A model generated the notes under the pieces. The model was not told the origin of the DNA and did no database searches. It saw only the letters and a program-made list of their open reading frames with translations. From Sedimentisphaerales bacterium (lineage in GTDB: Bacteria > Planctomycetota > Phycisphaerae > Sedimentisphaerales > SM23-30), in contig JAFGHE010000092.1 of the NCBI GenBank assembly GCA_016930295.1, positions 1 through 32,332 of the forward strand: a stretch of 32,332 nt of DNA, given 5' to 3'. Made by a program: the position numbers and the translations under genes. Positions 21,773 through 30,079 of the stretch are shown here, one piece after another. Every line of letters starts with the position of its first letter. The first letter of the stretch is position 1.

Positions 21773-21800
21773 TTGCATTTGTATGAGAATTTGTTAAAAT
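21773..21800 (+). promoter_or_regulatory. candidate sigma-70 type promoter of the receptor operon
   Basis: TTGCAT (21773-21778) and TAAAAT (21795-21800) are 16 bases apart, about 65 bases before the first receptor ATG. The rest of the divergent gap (21641-21867) is AT-rich without recognisable riboswitch features. Confidence 0.35.
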
Positions 21801-21867
21801 ACGAAATCAATAATATGTATCTAATACATATCTATATTTTTCACCTGAAATAACAGGAGTCAGGTTT

Positions 21868-23832
21868 ATGGGCAGATTAAATACTATAATGTCTGTGTGT
21901 ATGCTGACGATAGTATTTGGTATGACCAAGTCGCTCCATGCCGAGGAACATGAGGACCTGGGCCTGTTTGGTCTGCCCTTTGAACAGGTAATGGATATGG
22001 AAGTTATTTCTGTCACTCGTTGCAAAGGACAGGATGTATTCAGCTCTCCGGCATCGATATATGTAATAACTCAGGAGGATATCCGCCGGAGCGGGCTGGG
22101 TAGTCTGCCGGAGCTATTGCGTCTGGTGCCGGGGATTCATGTGGCACGCTCAAACGCCAGTCTATGGGCTATTTCCTCCCGGGGCTTTACCTCTCGTTAT
22201 GGGCGAATGCTGCTTGTGCAACTGGATGGTCGAATCATTTACAATCCCATGACCAGCGGGGTGCGATGGGAAATGCAGGATGTGGTACTGGAAGATATCG
22301 AACGGATCGAGGTGATTCGCGGACCCGGAGCCACATTGTGGGGCTCCAACGCGGTTAACGGTATAATCAATATTGTCACCAAGAACGCCAAAGATACCCA
22401 GGGTACCCTGCTGTCAGGTGGTTTTGGTAGTGAACTGCGCGGATTTAGTACAATCCGATACGGGGACAAACTGAATGAGAACACGTACTATCGGGTCTAT
22501 GGCAAGTACACCCGGCATGATGATTTTCCGCCGGTGAGGGACAAAGACTTCACTGATGACTGGTGGCGCGGCCAATCAGGAATCCGGTTCGATTGGACTG
22601 ACAAGGTGGATGATGAGTTTAATCTTATGGCAGATATATTTGAGGGCCGCCGAGGCAATGCGTATGCGAATATGGATATCGGGGCCGGAAGTAATTTTAC
22701 TACCAACAATGACGCCATTATGCGGGAATGGAATATTTTTGGGCGATGGAATCATACCTATTCCGAAACCAGCCGCACACAACTGCAGATGTATTATACC
22801 TGGAATCGGGCTTCGTTTCCGGACCCGGCGATAAGGCTTCGTGACGATATGCATCTATTTGATCTGGATTTCCAGCATAATCTTACGGGGGACGGATATA
22901 ACCTGGTGTGGGGCGTGGGATATCGGATGGTGCACGGCCGTCATAAGAATGCCGAGGATGTGATTATCGATCCAGTCACCCGTACCGTGGATGTGTTTAG
23001 CGGTTTTATTCAGGACTCGATCGACCTGATTGAAGATGAGCTTACGTTCAGTGTGGGTAGTAAATTGGAGTATAACGATTTTACGGGATTTGAATGTCAG
23101 CCCAGCGTCAGGCTCGCCTGGATACCGAACGAGCATCATTGTCTCTGGGGCGCGGTGTCCCGTGCGGTGCGGGTTCCCGGCAGCCAGGAAGAAGATATGT
23201 CTCTGGCCGTTACAGCCGTACAACCTGATATGGCGGTATGGATAGTCGGCAGCCAAAAGCTAAAAAGTGATACGGTCATTGCCTATGAAATGGGTTATCG
23301 CGTCCGGCCGTCATCGACCTTATTTTTTGATGTTACAGCGTTCTTCAATGATTACGACCATCTCCGTGCCGTGGCGGTTGATCCGGATAATCCGCTTATT
23401 CAGCGACTCAATTATGATCAAACCGGCCAAACCTATGGCCTGGAATGGGCGGCCAACTGGAACGTGTGTGAGAATTTGCTGATCCAGGCCAACTATACCT
23501 GGCTGGATGTCGAGTTGCATGGTGACAAGGAAACCCTCGAGCGCGCCACCCCCCAAAATATGGCGGGTATTCATTCATTCTATGATATTACGAAGGATTT
23601 GGAATTGAACACCCTGGCTTATTATAATGACCAAGCTTCGGCCGCATTAGCCGGCTCGTATATTCGTATGGACGTCGGGCTGAACTGGCACGTATCGGAG
23701 CAGATGGAGATCGGGGTATGGGGCCAAAATTTACTGGATAACACCCATCCGGAATATAAGGAAGATGTACTGAGTTCTGATTATACCGAGGTGCCACGAA
23801 GTTACTATGTTCAGATGACGTACCGGTTTTGA
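21868..23832 (+). CDS. TonB-dependent outer-membrane receptor, paralogue 1
   Basis: The 654-residue protein has a signal peptide ending near KSLHAEE. The short LFGLPFEQVMDMEVISVTR segment is the usual TonB-box-like lead-in of this subgroup. A plug domain runs to about residue 170, with SSPASIYVITQEDIRRSG, LRLVPGIHVAR and IERIEVIRGPGATLWGSNAVNGIINIVTKNA. The beta-barrel ends SYYVQMTYRF, with the terminal aromatic needed for outer-membrane assembly. AGGAG lies 10 bases before the ATG. Such receptors import siderophores, cobalamin or oligosaccharides using TonB energy. There is no SusD partner, so a glycan role is less certain. It heads an operon with a second receptor, a YfiR protein and a histidine kinase, which suggests that it delivers or senses a signal. 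Confidence 0.88.
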   Translation: MGRLNTIMSVCMLTIVFGMTKSLHAEEHEDLGLFGLPFEQVMDMEVISVTRCKGQDVFSSPASIYVITQEDIRRSGLGSLPELLRLVPGIHVARSNASLWAISSRGFTSRYGRMLLVQLDGRIIYNPMTSGVRWEMQDVVLEDIERIEVIRGPGATLWGSNAVNGIINIVTKNAKDTQGTLLSGGFGSELRGFSTIRYGDKLNENTYYRVYGKYTRHDDFPPVRDKDFTDDWWRGQSGIRFDWTDKVDDEFNLMADIFEGRRGNAYANMDIGAGSNFTTNNDAIMREWNIFGRWNHTYSETSRTQLQMYYTWNRASFPDPAIRLRDDMHLFDLDFQHNLTGDGYNLVWGVGYRMVHGRHKNAEDVIIDPVTRTVDVFSGFIQDSIDLIEDELTFSVGSKLEYNDFTGFECQPSVRLAWIPNEHHCLWGAVSRAVRVPGSQEEDMSLAVTAVQPDMAVWIVGSQKLKSDTVIAYEMGYRVRPSSTLFFDVTAFFNDYDHLRAVAVDPDNPLIQRLNYDQTGQTYGLEWAANWNVCENLLIQANYTWLDVELHGDKETLERATPQNMAGIHSFYDITKDLELNTLAYYNDQASAALAGSYIRMDVGLNWHVSEQMEIGVWGQNLLDNTHPEYKEDVLSSDYTEVPRSYYVQMTYRF

Positions 23833-23941
23833 TGATAAAAATTTATAACCTTTTATAGTAAAGGACCAGATTGCTGAAAAATCATAAAATAGTCATGGGC
23901 GACAACTCTAACACGGTTTGTTTTTGCAGGGAACCGGAAAC

Positions 23942-25921
23942 ATGACACGGTTTAATAGAGTAAAGGGTGGCAGACAAGTACTATTGTTTTTGATAGCCGT
24001 CCTGATAGTCGAGTCCGAAAGTAACGGTAATGTGCCTTCGGAAGAAGATATCAGTATGTTCGCCCTGCCGCTGGAGCAGGTAATGGACATAGAGGTTATA
24101 TCCGCATCCCGAACCCAGGGTCAGGATGTATTCAGCTCTCCGGCAGCTATCTATGTTATCACCCAGGAGGATATTCGGCGCAGCGGTCATCGTTCGCTGG
24201 CGGAATTGCTTCGGATGGTTCCGGGTCTATATGTAGCGCGTTCTGACGGTAACAAATGGAATGTGTCATCCCGTGGGATAACCGAACGATTTTACCGAAT
24301 GATGCTGGTCCAGATCGACGGGCGCACGGCCTACAGCCCGATGTTTGCCGGCGTGACCTGGGAATCCTTCGATGTGATGCTGGAAGATATCGAACGGATC
24401 GAAATTATCCGCGGACCGGGAGCGACCTTGTGGGGCGCCAATGCGGTCAACGGCATCGTCAATATCATAACCAAAAACGCCCGCAATACACAGGGAGGAT
24501 TACTCTCCGGCGGCGCAGGAACGGAAGAACGAGGTTTTGGCGCCATCCGTTACGGAGGGAAACTGGACCAGAACACCTTTTATCGGGTTTATGGCAAGTA
24601 TTCTGAACAGGATAAAACGGCCACTTACGGGGTAGCCCCCTGGACAGATGACCGGGGGATAGGACAAACAGGTTTTCGTATTGACCGGAAAATGGAAGAT
24701 GATCAGACCTTTACGCTCCAAGGCGATTTTTATGATGCCCGTATCAGCGATCTTTCACTCAGCGCCGATGTGGCAGGCGGTGATAATCCCATTGAGATTT
24801 ATGATAGTACTAACCGGGGCTGGAACATATCAGGTCACTGGAAGAAACAGTTAAGTGATACTTCCGGAGTTCAGTTCCAAATATATTACGACCGCACTCA
24901 AAAGCATGTTCCTCTTTCCGTCTCTTATTGGCAGGAGAATAACGGGATACTGGATTACGATTTTCAGCATGATTTCTGTCTGGTGGATGGTCACAAATTT
25001 GTTTGGGGTGTTGGTTATCGCCGGCATGACATGAAAACACATAATGTTGAAAAGCTCACTTATTTGCCGGATAACACGACTCTTCATACCTATAGCGGTT
25101 TTATACAGGATACTATCGAGGTACTACCTGATTTAAATGTGATTTTGGGCACTAAATTAGAACTTAACGACCACACGGGTTTTGAATACCAGCCTAACGC
25201 CCGCATAATCTGGACTCCTAACGAAAATCATGCCGTCTGGAGTTCGATCTCCCGGGCGGTTAGAGTGCCAAGCCTGGCCAATTATAACGGAAATTTTATT
25301 TTGACAGTTCTCGATACCAATATGCCGTATAGAATTATAAACAATACCAGAATGCAATCAGAGAAGATCCTGGCCTATGAACTAGGGTATCGCATACGAC
25401 CGGCCGATGCCTTTTCTTTGGACATCGCCACGTTTTATCATGAGTATGAAGATCTGGAATCTGCCAGCCAGGTCGATCCCGTTACCTTACAGTGGGACAA
25501 CGACCAACACGGTCATGCCCACGGTGTGGAAGTGGCCGCCAACTGGCAGTTGTCGACTTCATGGAAGCTCTTAACCGGTTATACCTGGCTTAAAATGGAT
25601 TTGAGTGGAGGTGATGAATCGGTAGAAGATAATACTCCCGAACATCAATTCCAGGTGAGATCGTATCTTGATATTACGGCAAACCTTGAACTAAACTCTG
25701 CTCTTTATTTTTACGATAACGTTCCGGCCGGAGGGATATCCGATTATACCAGGCTGGACGTAGGCCTGACCTGGCGACCCACCAACCGGTTGGAACTTAG
25801 CCTCTGGGGTCAAAATCTGCTAGACAGTCAGCACCCGGAATATACTCCTGATATATTCTTTGCCGGCGGCGGCGGTGAAATCCAAAAAGGTTTATATGGC
25901 GCGGTAAAATTATTATTTTGA
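23942..25921 (+). CDS. TonB-dependent outer-membrane receptor, paralogue 2
   Basis: I start this at the ATG at 23942 (659 residues), with CAGGGA upstream, instead of a TTG at 23918. The signal peptide is RQVLLFLIAVLIVESESNG. The plug shares long identical blocks with paralogue 1 (QDVFSSPA, IYVITQEDIRRSG, IERIEIIRGPGATLWGANAVNGI), and the barrel is also similar, so the pair arose by tandem duplication. The barrel differs in several loop segments, implying a changed ligand. The last residue is Phe (GAVKLLF), as needed for barrel assembly. The gap from paralogue 1 is about 110 bases without a clear terminator. Its stop is only 13 bases before the proposed start of the YfiR gene. Confidence 0.88.
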   Translation: MTRFNRVKGGRQVLLFLIAVLIVESESNGNVPSEEDISMFALPLEQVMDIEVISASRTQGQDVFSSPAAIYVITQEDIRRSGHRSLAELLRMVPGLYVARSDGNKWNVSSRGITERFYRMMLVQIDGRTAYSPMFAGVTWESFDVMLEDIERIEIIRGPGATLWGANAVNGIVNIITKNARNTQGGLLSGGAGTEERGFGAIRYGGKLDQNTFYRVYGKYSEQDKTATYGVAPWTDDRGIGQTGFRIDRKMEDDQTFTLQGDFYDARISDLSLSADVAGGDNPIEIYDSTNRGWNISGHWKKQLSDTSGVQFQIYYDRTQKHVPLSVSYWQENNGILDYDFQHDFCLVDGHKFVWGVGYRRHDMKTHNVEKLTYLPDNTTLHTYSGFIQDTIEVLPDLNVILGTKLELNDHTGFEYQPNARIIWTPNENHAVWSSISRAVRVPSLANYNGNFILTVLDTNMPYRIINNTRMQSEKILAYELGYRIRPADAFSLDIATFYHEYEDLESASQVDPVTLQWDNDQHGHAHGVEVAANWQLSTSWKLLTGYTWLKMDLSGGDESVEDNTPEHQFQVRSYLDITANLELNSALYFYDNVPAGGISDYTRLDVGLTWRPTNRLELSLWGQNLLDSQHPEYTPDIFFAGGGGEIQKGLYGAVKLLF

Positions 25922-26027
25922 TTGGAATCATAACATTATCACGAAAAGAAAAAACACGTTCAGCCGATTACGATGTTGGAATAGAATAACCCACCGTGGA
26001 TGGACCCTGGTCCTGCTGGCCGGACTA

Positions 26028-26741
26028 ATGCTTTCGGCAGGTGAACTACCCATCGGCAGGGCTCAAGAAAACAATACGGCTACCCCTGAGCAGCGTCAGG
26101 CCATGGAATACGAGATTAAGGCGGTTTATTTGTATAACTTTTTGCAATTTGCCGCCTGGCCGGAAGCCGAGAAAGATACCGGTACCAAACCAGATGCCGC
26201 GCAGAACCCGGCCCCCGATTCCGAAAAGAAAGAAAAGGATACCGACGCTTTAAAGAAAAATACGATCTGTATCGGTATTCTGGGCCAGGATCTGTTTGGT
26301 GAGAGTTTTAACGAGGTGGAGGAAAAGGTTATTCCCTCTTTAAAGAAAAAACTGGTGATAAAACGGTTCGGTCCTTATGACTCAAAGGTGGATATTACCC
26401 GATGTCATCTTTTGTTTATCAGTTCGTCCGAAGAGAAAAATCTGAAACCTATCCTGGCACAGGTCAAAGACGCCCCGATTCTTACGGTGGCGGATACAGC
26501 CGGATTTATCGAAACGGGCGGTATGATCAACCTGATTATGAAAAAAAACAAAGTCCGCTGGGAAATCAATCTGACCCCGGTCCGCCGCGCAGGCTTGCGC
26601 CTTGATTCACAACTGATCCGTAATGCCGTGCGTGTGGTGGAAATTCCCGAACTGTCGGACAAGGAGACATCTCAGGGGCCGGCCCATCATTATAGTAAAG
26701 ACAATCGCGTTACGGTTGTTTCGGTAAGGGGAGGACCATAA
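26028..26741 (+). CDS. YfiR-family (DUF4154) periplasmic protein; true start probably upstream
   Basis: From the first ATG this gives 237 residues. EIKAVYLYNFLQFAAWPE, CIGILGQDLFGESF, CHLLFISSSEEKNL, PILTVADTAGFIETGGMINLIMKKNKVRWEINL and LDSQLIRNAVRVV are the ordered YfiR/DUF4154 blocks. An acidic Lys/Glu-rich insert (about 47-75) is an extra loop. The frame stays open upstream and encodes a basic stretch followed by WTLVLLAGLMLSA, a signal peptide that the ATG at 26028 would cut in half. No ATG, GTG or TTG exists in that frame; an ATT at 25935-25937 with GGAA before it would give 268 residues. YfiR proteins are periplasmic and inhibit a CHASE8 membrane partner, which is encoded 1 base downstream. 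Confidence 0.85.
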   Translation: MLSAGELPIGRAQENNTATPEQRQAMEYEIKAVYLYNFLQFAAWPEAEKDTGTKPDAAQNPAPDSEKKEKDTDALKKNTICIGILGQDLFGESFNEVEEKVIPSLKKKLVIKRFGPYDSKVDITRCHLLFISSSEEKNLKPILAQVKDAPILTVADTAGFIETGGMINLIMKKNKVRWEINLTPVRRAGLRLDSQLIRNAVRVVEIPELSDKETSQGPAHHYSKDNRVTVVSVRGGP

Positions 26742-26742
26742 A

Positions 26743-28557
26743 ATGATCGCTCTGCATAAAATGACCATCCGGAAAAAAATGACGCTTATCATGATGCTCA
26801 CCAGTATGATCGCCGTTTTCCTGGCGGGCGTCATTTTCATTATTTTTTCCTATTACACCCACCAGCGGGCATCGGTGCGGGATCTGACGGGGCTGGCGGA
26901 GGTGCTGGGTCGGAATTGCCAGGTGGCCCTGTCATTTGATATCCCTGAAGATGCGGAAAAGATGCTTTCCGCGCTGGAGGCCCGGCCTTCGGTCGTGTAT
27001 GCCTGCATCTACCGGAAGAATCATGAGGTCTTTGCTGTTTATAATCCCGGTCGCTCCCAGACAGACTCACTGCCGCCCAAAGTGCCGGAAGCCGGGGGGT
27101 ATTTTTTCCGGGAAGGATTTCTGGACATTTTCCAAACGGTCTATATGGGGAAATCTGAGATCGGCACCGTCTATCTTCGAGACGATATGCGTGATATCCA
27201 ACGTGCCATGCAGGATGACCTGCTGACTCTGCTGGTTGTGATTCTGGTGGTCATGGCTTCCACGTTTCTGCTCGCGGCCGCTCTGCAGCGTCTGATATCT
27301 CGACCGATTCTGTCTCTGGCCCGGACGGCCGGTAAGGTAACCGACGAAAAAGACTACTCGGTCCGCGCCGTCAAGCAGAGCCAGGACGAGGTGGGTTACC
27401 TGATTGACGCCTTCAATGAAATGCTCAGCCAGATACAACAACGCGATAACAACCTGCAGGAAAGCGAAGAAAGGTTCCGTTCCCTGGTGGAGGCCTCATC
27501 AGACTGGATCTGGCAGGTGGACAAAGACAGCGTCTATACCTATTCCAGTCCCAAAATAAAAGACATACTGGGATACGAGCCGGAAGAGATACTTGGTAAA
27601 ATGCCTTTTGATCTAATGCCATCCGATGAAGCCCAATGCATCAGGGAATGCCTTAAAGAAGCGGTTGATTCACACAAACCGATTGTGGGACTGGTGCATA
27701 TAAATCTGCATAAAAACGGGCGACCCGTCGTATTGGAAACCAATGCCGTCCCGTTCTTTAATGAAAATAATACCCTGCTGGGCTATCAGGGTATCAATCG
27801 CGACATCACCGAACGTAAACGTGCCGAGCAGGAGCGGGAAAAACTGATTAAGGAACTGGAAGATCAGAATGCAGAGCTGGAACGCTTTACTTATACAGTG
27901 TCCCATGATCTTAAGAGCCCGCTGATCACAATTAAGGGTTTTCTGGGTCTGATCGAACAGGATATCGCCGACCAGGACCAGGAACAGGCTCTGAAAGATA
28001 TGAAAACCATCAGTAAGGCGGTGGATACCATGCACAACCTGTTGAATGAGATGCTGGAGTTGTCCCGGATAGGACGCCTGGTAAATCCGCCGGAAGAAAT
28101 ATCCCTGAGTGATCTGGCCCGGGAAGTTGTCGATTTATTCGGAGCTCAATTATCTGAAAGTAATATCAAGGTCAAGATCATGGATGACCTGCCTGTGGTT
28201 TACGGGGATAAGCCCCGGCTGTTTGAGGTTATCCAGAATCTCATGGAAAACGCTATAAAATACCTGGGTGACCAGCCGGAGCCTGCTATAGAAATTGGCA
28301 TGCGGCATGAGGGTGATGAAGAAATTATCTATGTTAAAGACAATGGTATGGGTATTGATCCGAAGTACCATGAACGGGTTTTTGGCCTGTTCAACCAACT
28401 GGACCCCAGTCATGAGGGCACGGGAGTGGGACTGGCGATCGTAAAGCGGATTATCGAGGTCCATGAGGGTAAAATCTGGGTGGAGTCCGAAGGACCCGGC
28501 CGCGGCAGCATCTTCTGCTTCAGCCTGCCCCGCAAAAAGGCGGTAGCCGTCCATTAA
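26743..28557 (+). CDS. CHASE8-HAMP-PAS hybrid-free sensor histidine kinase
   Basis: The 604-residue protein starts with a membrane segment (about 14-36), then a CHASE8-type periplasmic domain (37-155, ASVRDLTGLAEVLGRNCQVALSF). A second membrane segment (160-180) and HAMP (181-232) follow, then PAS (242-355, ending GINRDITERKR) and a short coiled coil. The HisKA domain has His388 in FTYTVSHDLKSPL, and the ATPase domain has NLMENAIKY, DNGMGIDP, GTGVGLAIVKRII. CHASE8 is the sensor of YfiN, whose output is a c-di-GMP cyclase and whose activity YfiR represses. Here the output is a histidine kinase instead. GGGGAGG precedes the ATG, 1 base after the YfiR stop. No response regulator follows it, so its partner is elsewhere or is the NtrC-type protein encoded convergently next door. 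Confidence 0.9.
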   Translation: MIALHKMTIRKKMTLIMMLTSMIAVFLAGVIFIIFSYYTHQRASVRDLTGLAEVLGRNCQVALSFDIPEDAEKMLSALEARPSVVYACIYRKNHEVFAVYNPGRSQTDSLPPKVPEAGGYFFREGFLDIFQTVYMGKSEIGTVYLRDDMRDIQRAMQDDLLTLLVVILVVMASTFLLAAALQRLISRPILSLARTAGKVTDEKDYSVRAVKQSQDEVGYLIDAFNEMLSQIQQRDNNLQESEERFRSLVEASSDWIWQVDKDSVYTYSSPKIKDILGYEPEEILGKMPFDLMPSDEAQCIRECLKEAVDSHKPIVGLVHINLHKNGRPVVLETNAVPFFNENNTLLGYQGINRDITERKRAEQEREKLIKELEDQNAELERFTYTVSHDLKSPLITIKGFLGLIEQDIADQDQEQALKDMKTISKAVDTMHNLLNEMLELSRIGRLVNPPEEISLSDLAREVVDLFGAQLSESNIKVKIMDDLPVVYGDKPRLFEVIQNLMENAIKYLGDQPEPAIEIGMRHEGDEEIIYVKDNGMGIDPKYHERVFGLFNQLDPSHEGTGVGLAIVKRIIEVHEGKIWVESEGPGRGSIFCFSLPRKKAVAVH

Positions 28558-28642
28558 TCCAGGCAACGCCAAGAGCCAACCCATAATTCATCCGGATAAA
28601 AAAGAGCAATGACGCGTTTGATTCGTTGCGGTGACGGGGAAG

Positions 28643-30064
28643 CTAAAAGGCAGTCGGTTCACGTCCGGCCGCGATATCTTTGATACGGAGGCCGTGCTTC
28701 CTGAGCAACGATTGAAAATTGGGTCGCTGCATGCCGGTCTGTTGGGCGGCATTACTGACATTATAATCATTTCTGCGCAGGGCTTCCAGAAGAAACGCTT
28801 TCTCAATCTCGTTAACCGCCTGCTCGCGCAGTTTCTTTTTTGTCTCGTGCAACTGAGCCGCGGTTTGAGGAACCGACGAAAAGGAGGTTGAAATCGCCAC
28901 GGATTGATGCAGATGTGCCAGACCCAGACGCGTATCATTACAGAGTATAACAAGACGTTCGACGACGTTAGACAACTCTCTGACATTGCCGGGCCATTCG
29001 TACTGCATGAGAAAATTGACCGCCTCCGGCGTAAAATCCTCGATCCGTTTATGCATTCTGGCCGAGAACATGGCCAGAAACTGGCGCGCCAGGAAAGGGA
29101 TATCTTCGCTTCGTTCGCGCAGCGGAACAAGCCGGATAGGAAATACATTGAGGCGATAAAAAAGATCCTCTCTAAAGCGGCCTTCCTGTACCAGCATCTG
29201 GAGATCGACATTGGTCGCGGCGATAAATCGGACATCGATCTTAACGGACTCGGAGGTTCCGACCGGTCGTATTTCCCTGTTTTCGATTACCCGGAGCAAA
29301 TGTGCCTGTAAATCCAGAGCCAGGTTACCTATTTCGTCAAGAAAAAGTGTACCGCCTTCGGCAGCCTGGATCAGACCCTGCCGGCCGACCGATGCTCCGG
29401 TGAAGGCTCCCTCAATATGACCAAAGAGTTCACTGGCCATGAGACCGGGTGCAATGGCGCCGCAATCCACGGCCACAAACCGAGCATCTTTTCGGAGACC
29501 GGAAAAGTGAATGGCGCGTGCGACCAGCTCTTTACCGGTGCCACTTTCTCCAGTGATCAAAACCGTACTGTCTGTCTTGGCGCTCTGCATAATAAGAGAA
29601 AAAACCCGTTTCATGGCCGGACTTTCCCCGATCAGACGAGAGACCTGGTAACGATCCCGGAGATTTTCTCTTAAAGCACGATAATCGGTCAGGAGATGTC
29701 GCTGACGGAGTGCCTTTTCGATGGTTACCTCCAGTTCATCCGGACTAAAGGGTTTGCCCAGATAATCGAATGCCCCCATTTTGATGGCCTCCACCGTACT
29801 TTTGATACTGGGATAGCCTGTGATAACAATAATGGGAATATCAGGGAATCGATCCGGCGCCTGGCGCAGGATATCCATACCATTCATATCCGGAAGCTTC
29901 AAATCCAGTAGGGCCAGATGGAACGACTGGGAGGCCAGAGCGGCCAGGCCCAGGTGTCCATTTTCGGCCACATGTATCTCATAGTCTTCTGCGAGTATTC
30001 GTTCGCAACTTTGCTGAACTATAGGATCGTCATCAATGACTAAAATCCGAGCTTTTTTGCTCAT
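28643..30064 (-). CDS. NtrC-family sigma-54-dependent response regulator
   Basis: The 473-residue protein has a receiver domain (1-120) with phospho-acceptor Asp54 in LALLDLKLPDMNG. The AAA+ domain (about 145-375) has Walker A GESGTGKE (172-179), the sigma-54 contact loop GAFTGA (219-224) and Walker B LFLDEIG (240-246). The C-terminal helix-turn-helix is Fis-like (EIEKAFLLEALRRNDYNVSNAAQQTG, then QRPNFQSLLRKHG). It therefore activates RpoN-dependent promoters after phosphorylation. GGGGAGT precedes the ATG, 15 bases after the histidine kinase stop, so the cognate kinase is the Cache-type one upstream. A strong sigma-54 promoter at 32208-32223 is the obvious target. It is convergent with the CHASE8 kinase; the 85-base gap has no clear terminator. 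Confidence 0.93.
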   Translation of the reverse strand: MSKKARILVIDDDPIVQQSCERILAEDYEIHVAENGHLGLAALASQSFHLALLDLKLPDMNGMDILRQAPDRFPDIPIIVITGYPSIKSTVEAIKMGAFDYLGKPFSPDELEVTIEKALRQRHLLTDYRALRENLRDRYQVSRLIGESPAMKRVFSLIMQSAKTDSTVLITGESGTGKELVARAIHFSGLRKDARFVAVDCGAIAPGLMASELFGHIEGAFTGASVGRQGLIQAAEGGTLFLDEIGNLALDLQAHLLRVIENREIRPVGTSESVKIDVRFIAATNVDLQMLVQEGRFREDLFYRLNVFPIRLVPLRERSEDIPFLARQFLAMFSARMHKRIEDFTPEAVNFLMQYEWPGNVRELSNVVERLVILCNDTRLGLAHLHQSVAISTSFSSVPQTAAQLHETKKKLREQAVNEIEKAFLLEALRRNDYNVSNAAQQTGMQRPNFQSLLRKHGLRIKDIAAGREPTAF

Positions 30065-30079
30065 TTTTTACTCCCCGGA

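Noticed and set aside
28558-28642. Terminator between the convergent kinase and regulator genes
   Set aside because: Only long-range GCAACG/CGTTGC pairing is found, with no compact stem and no T-run.
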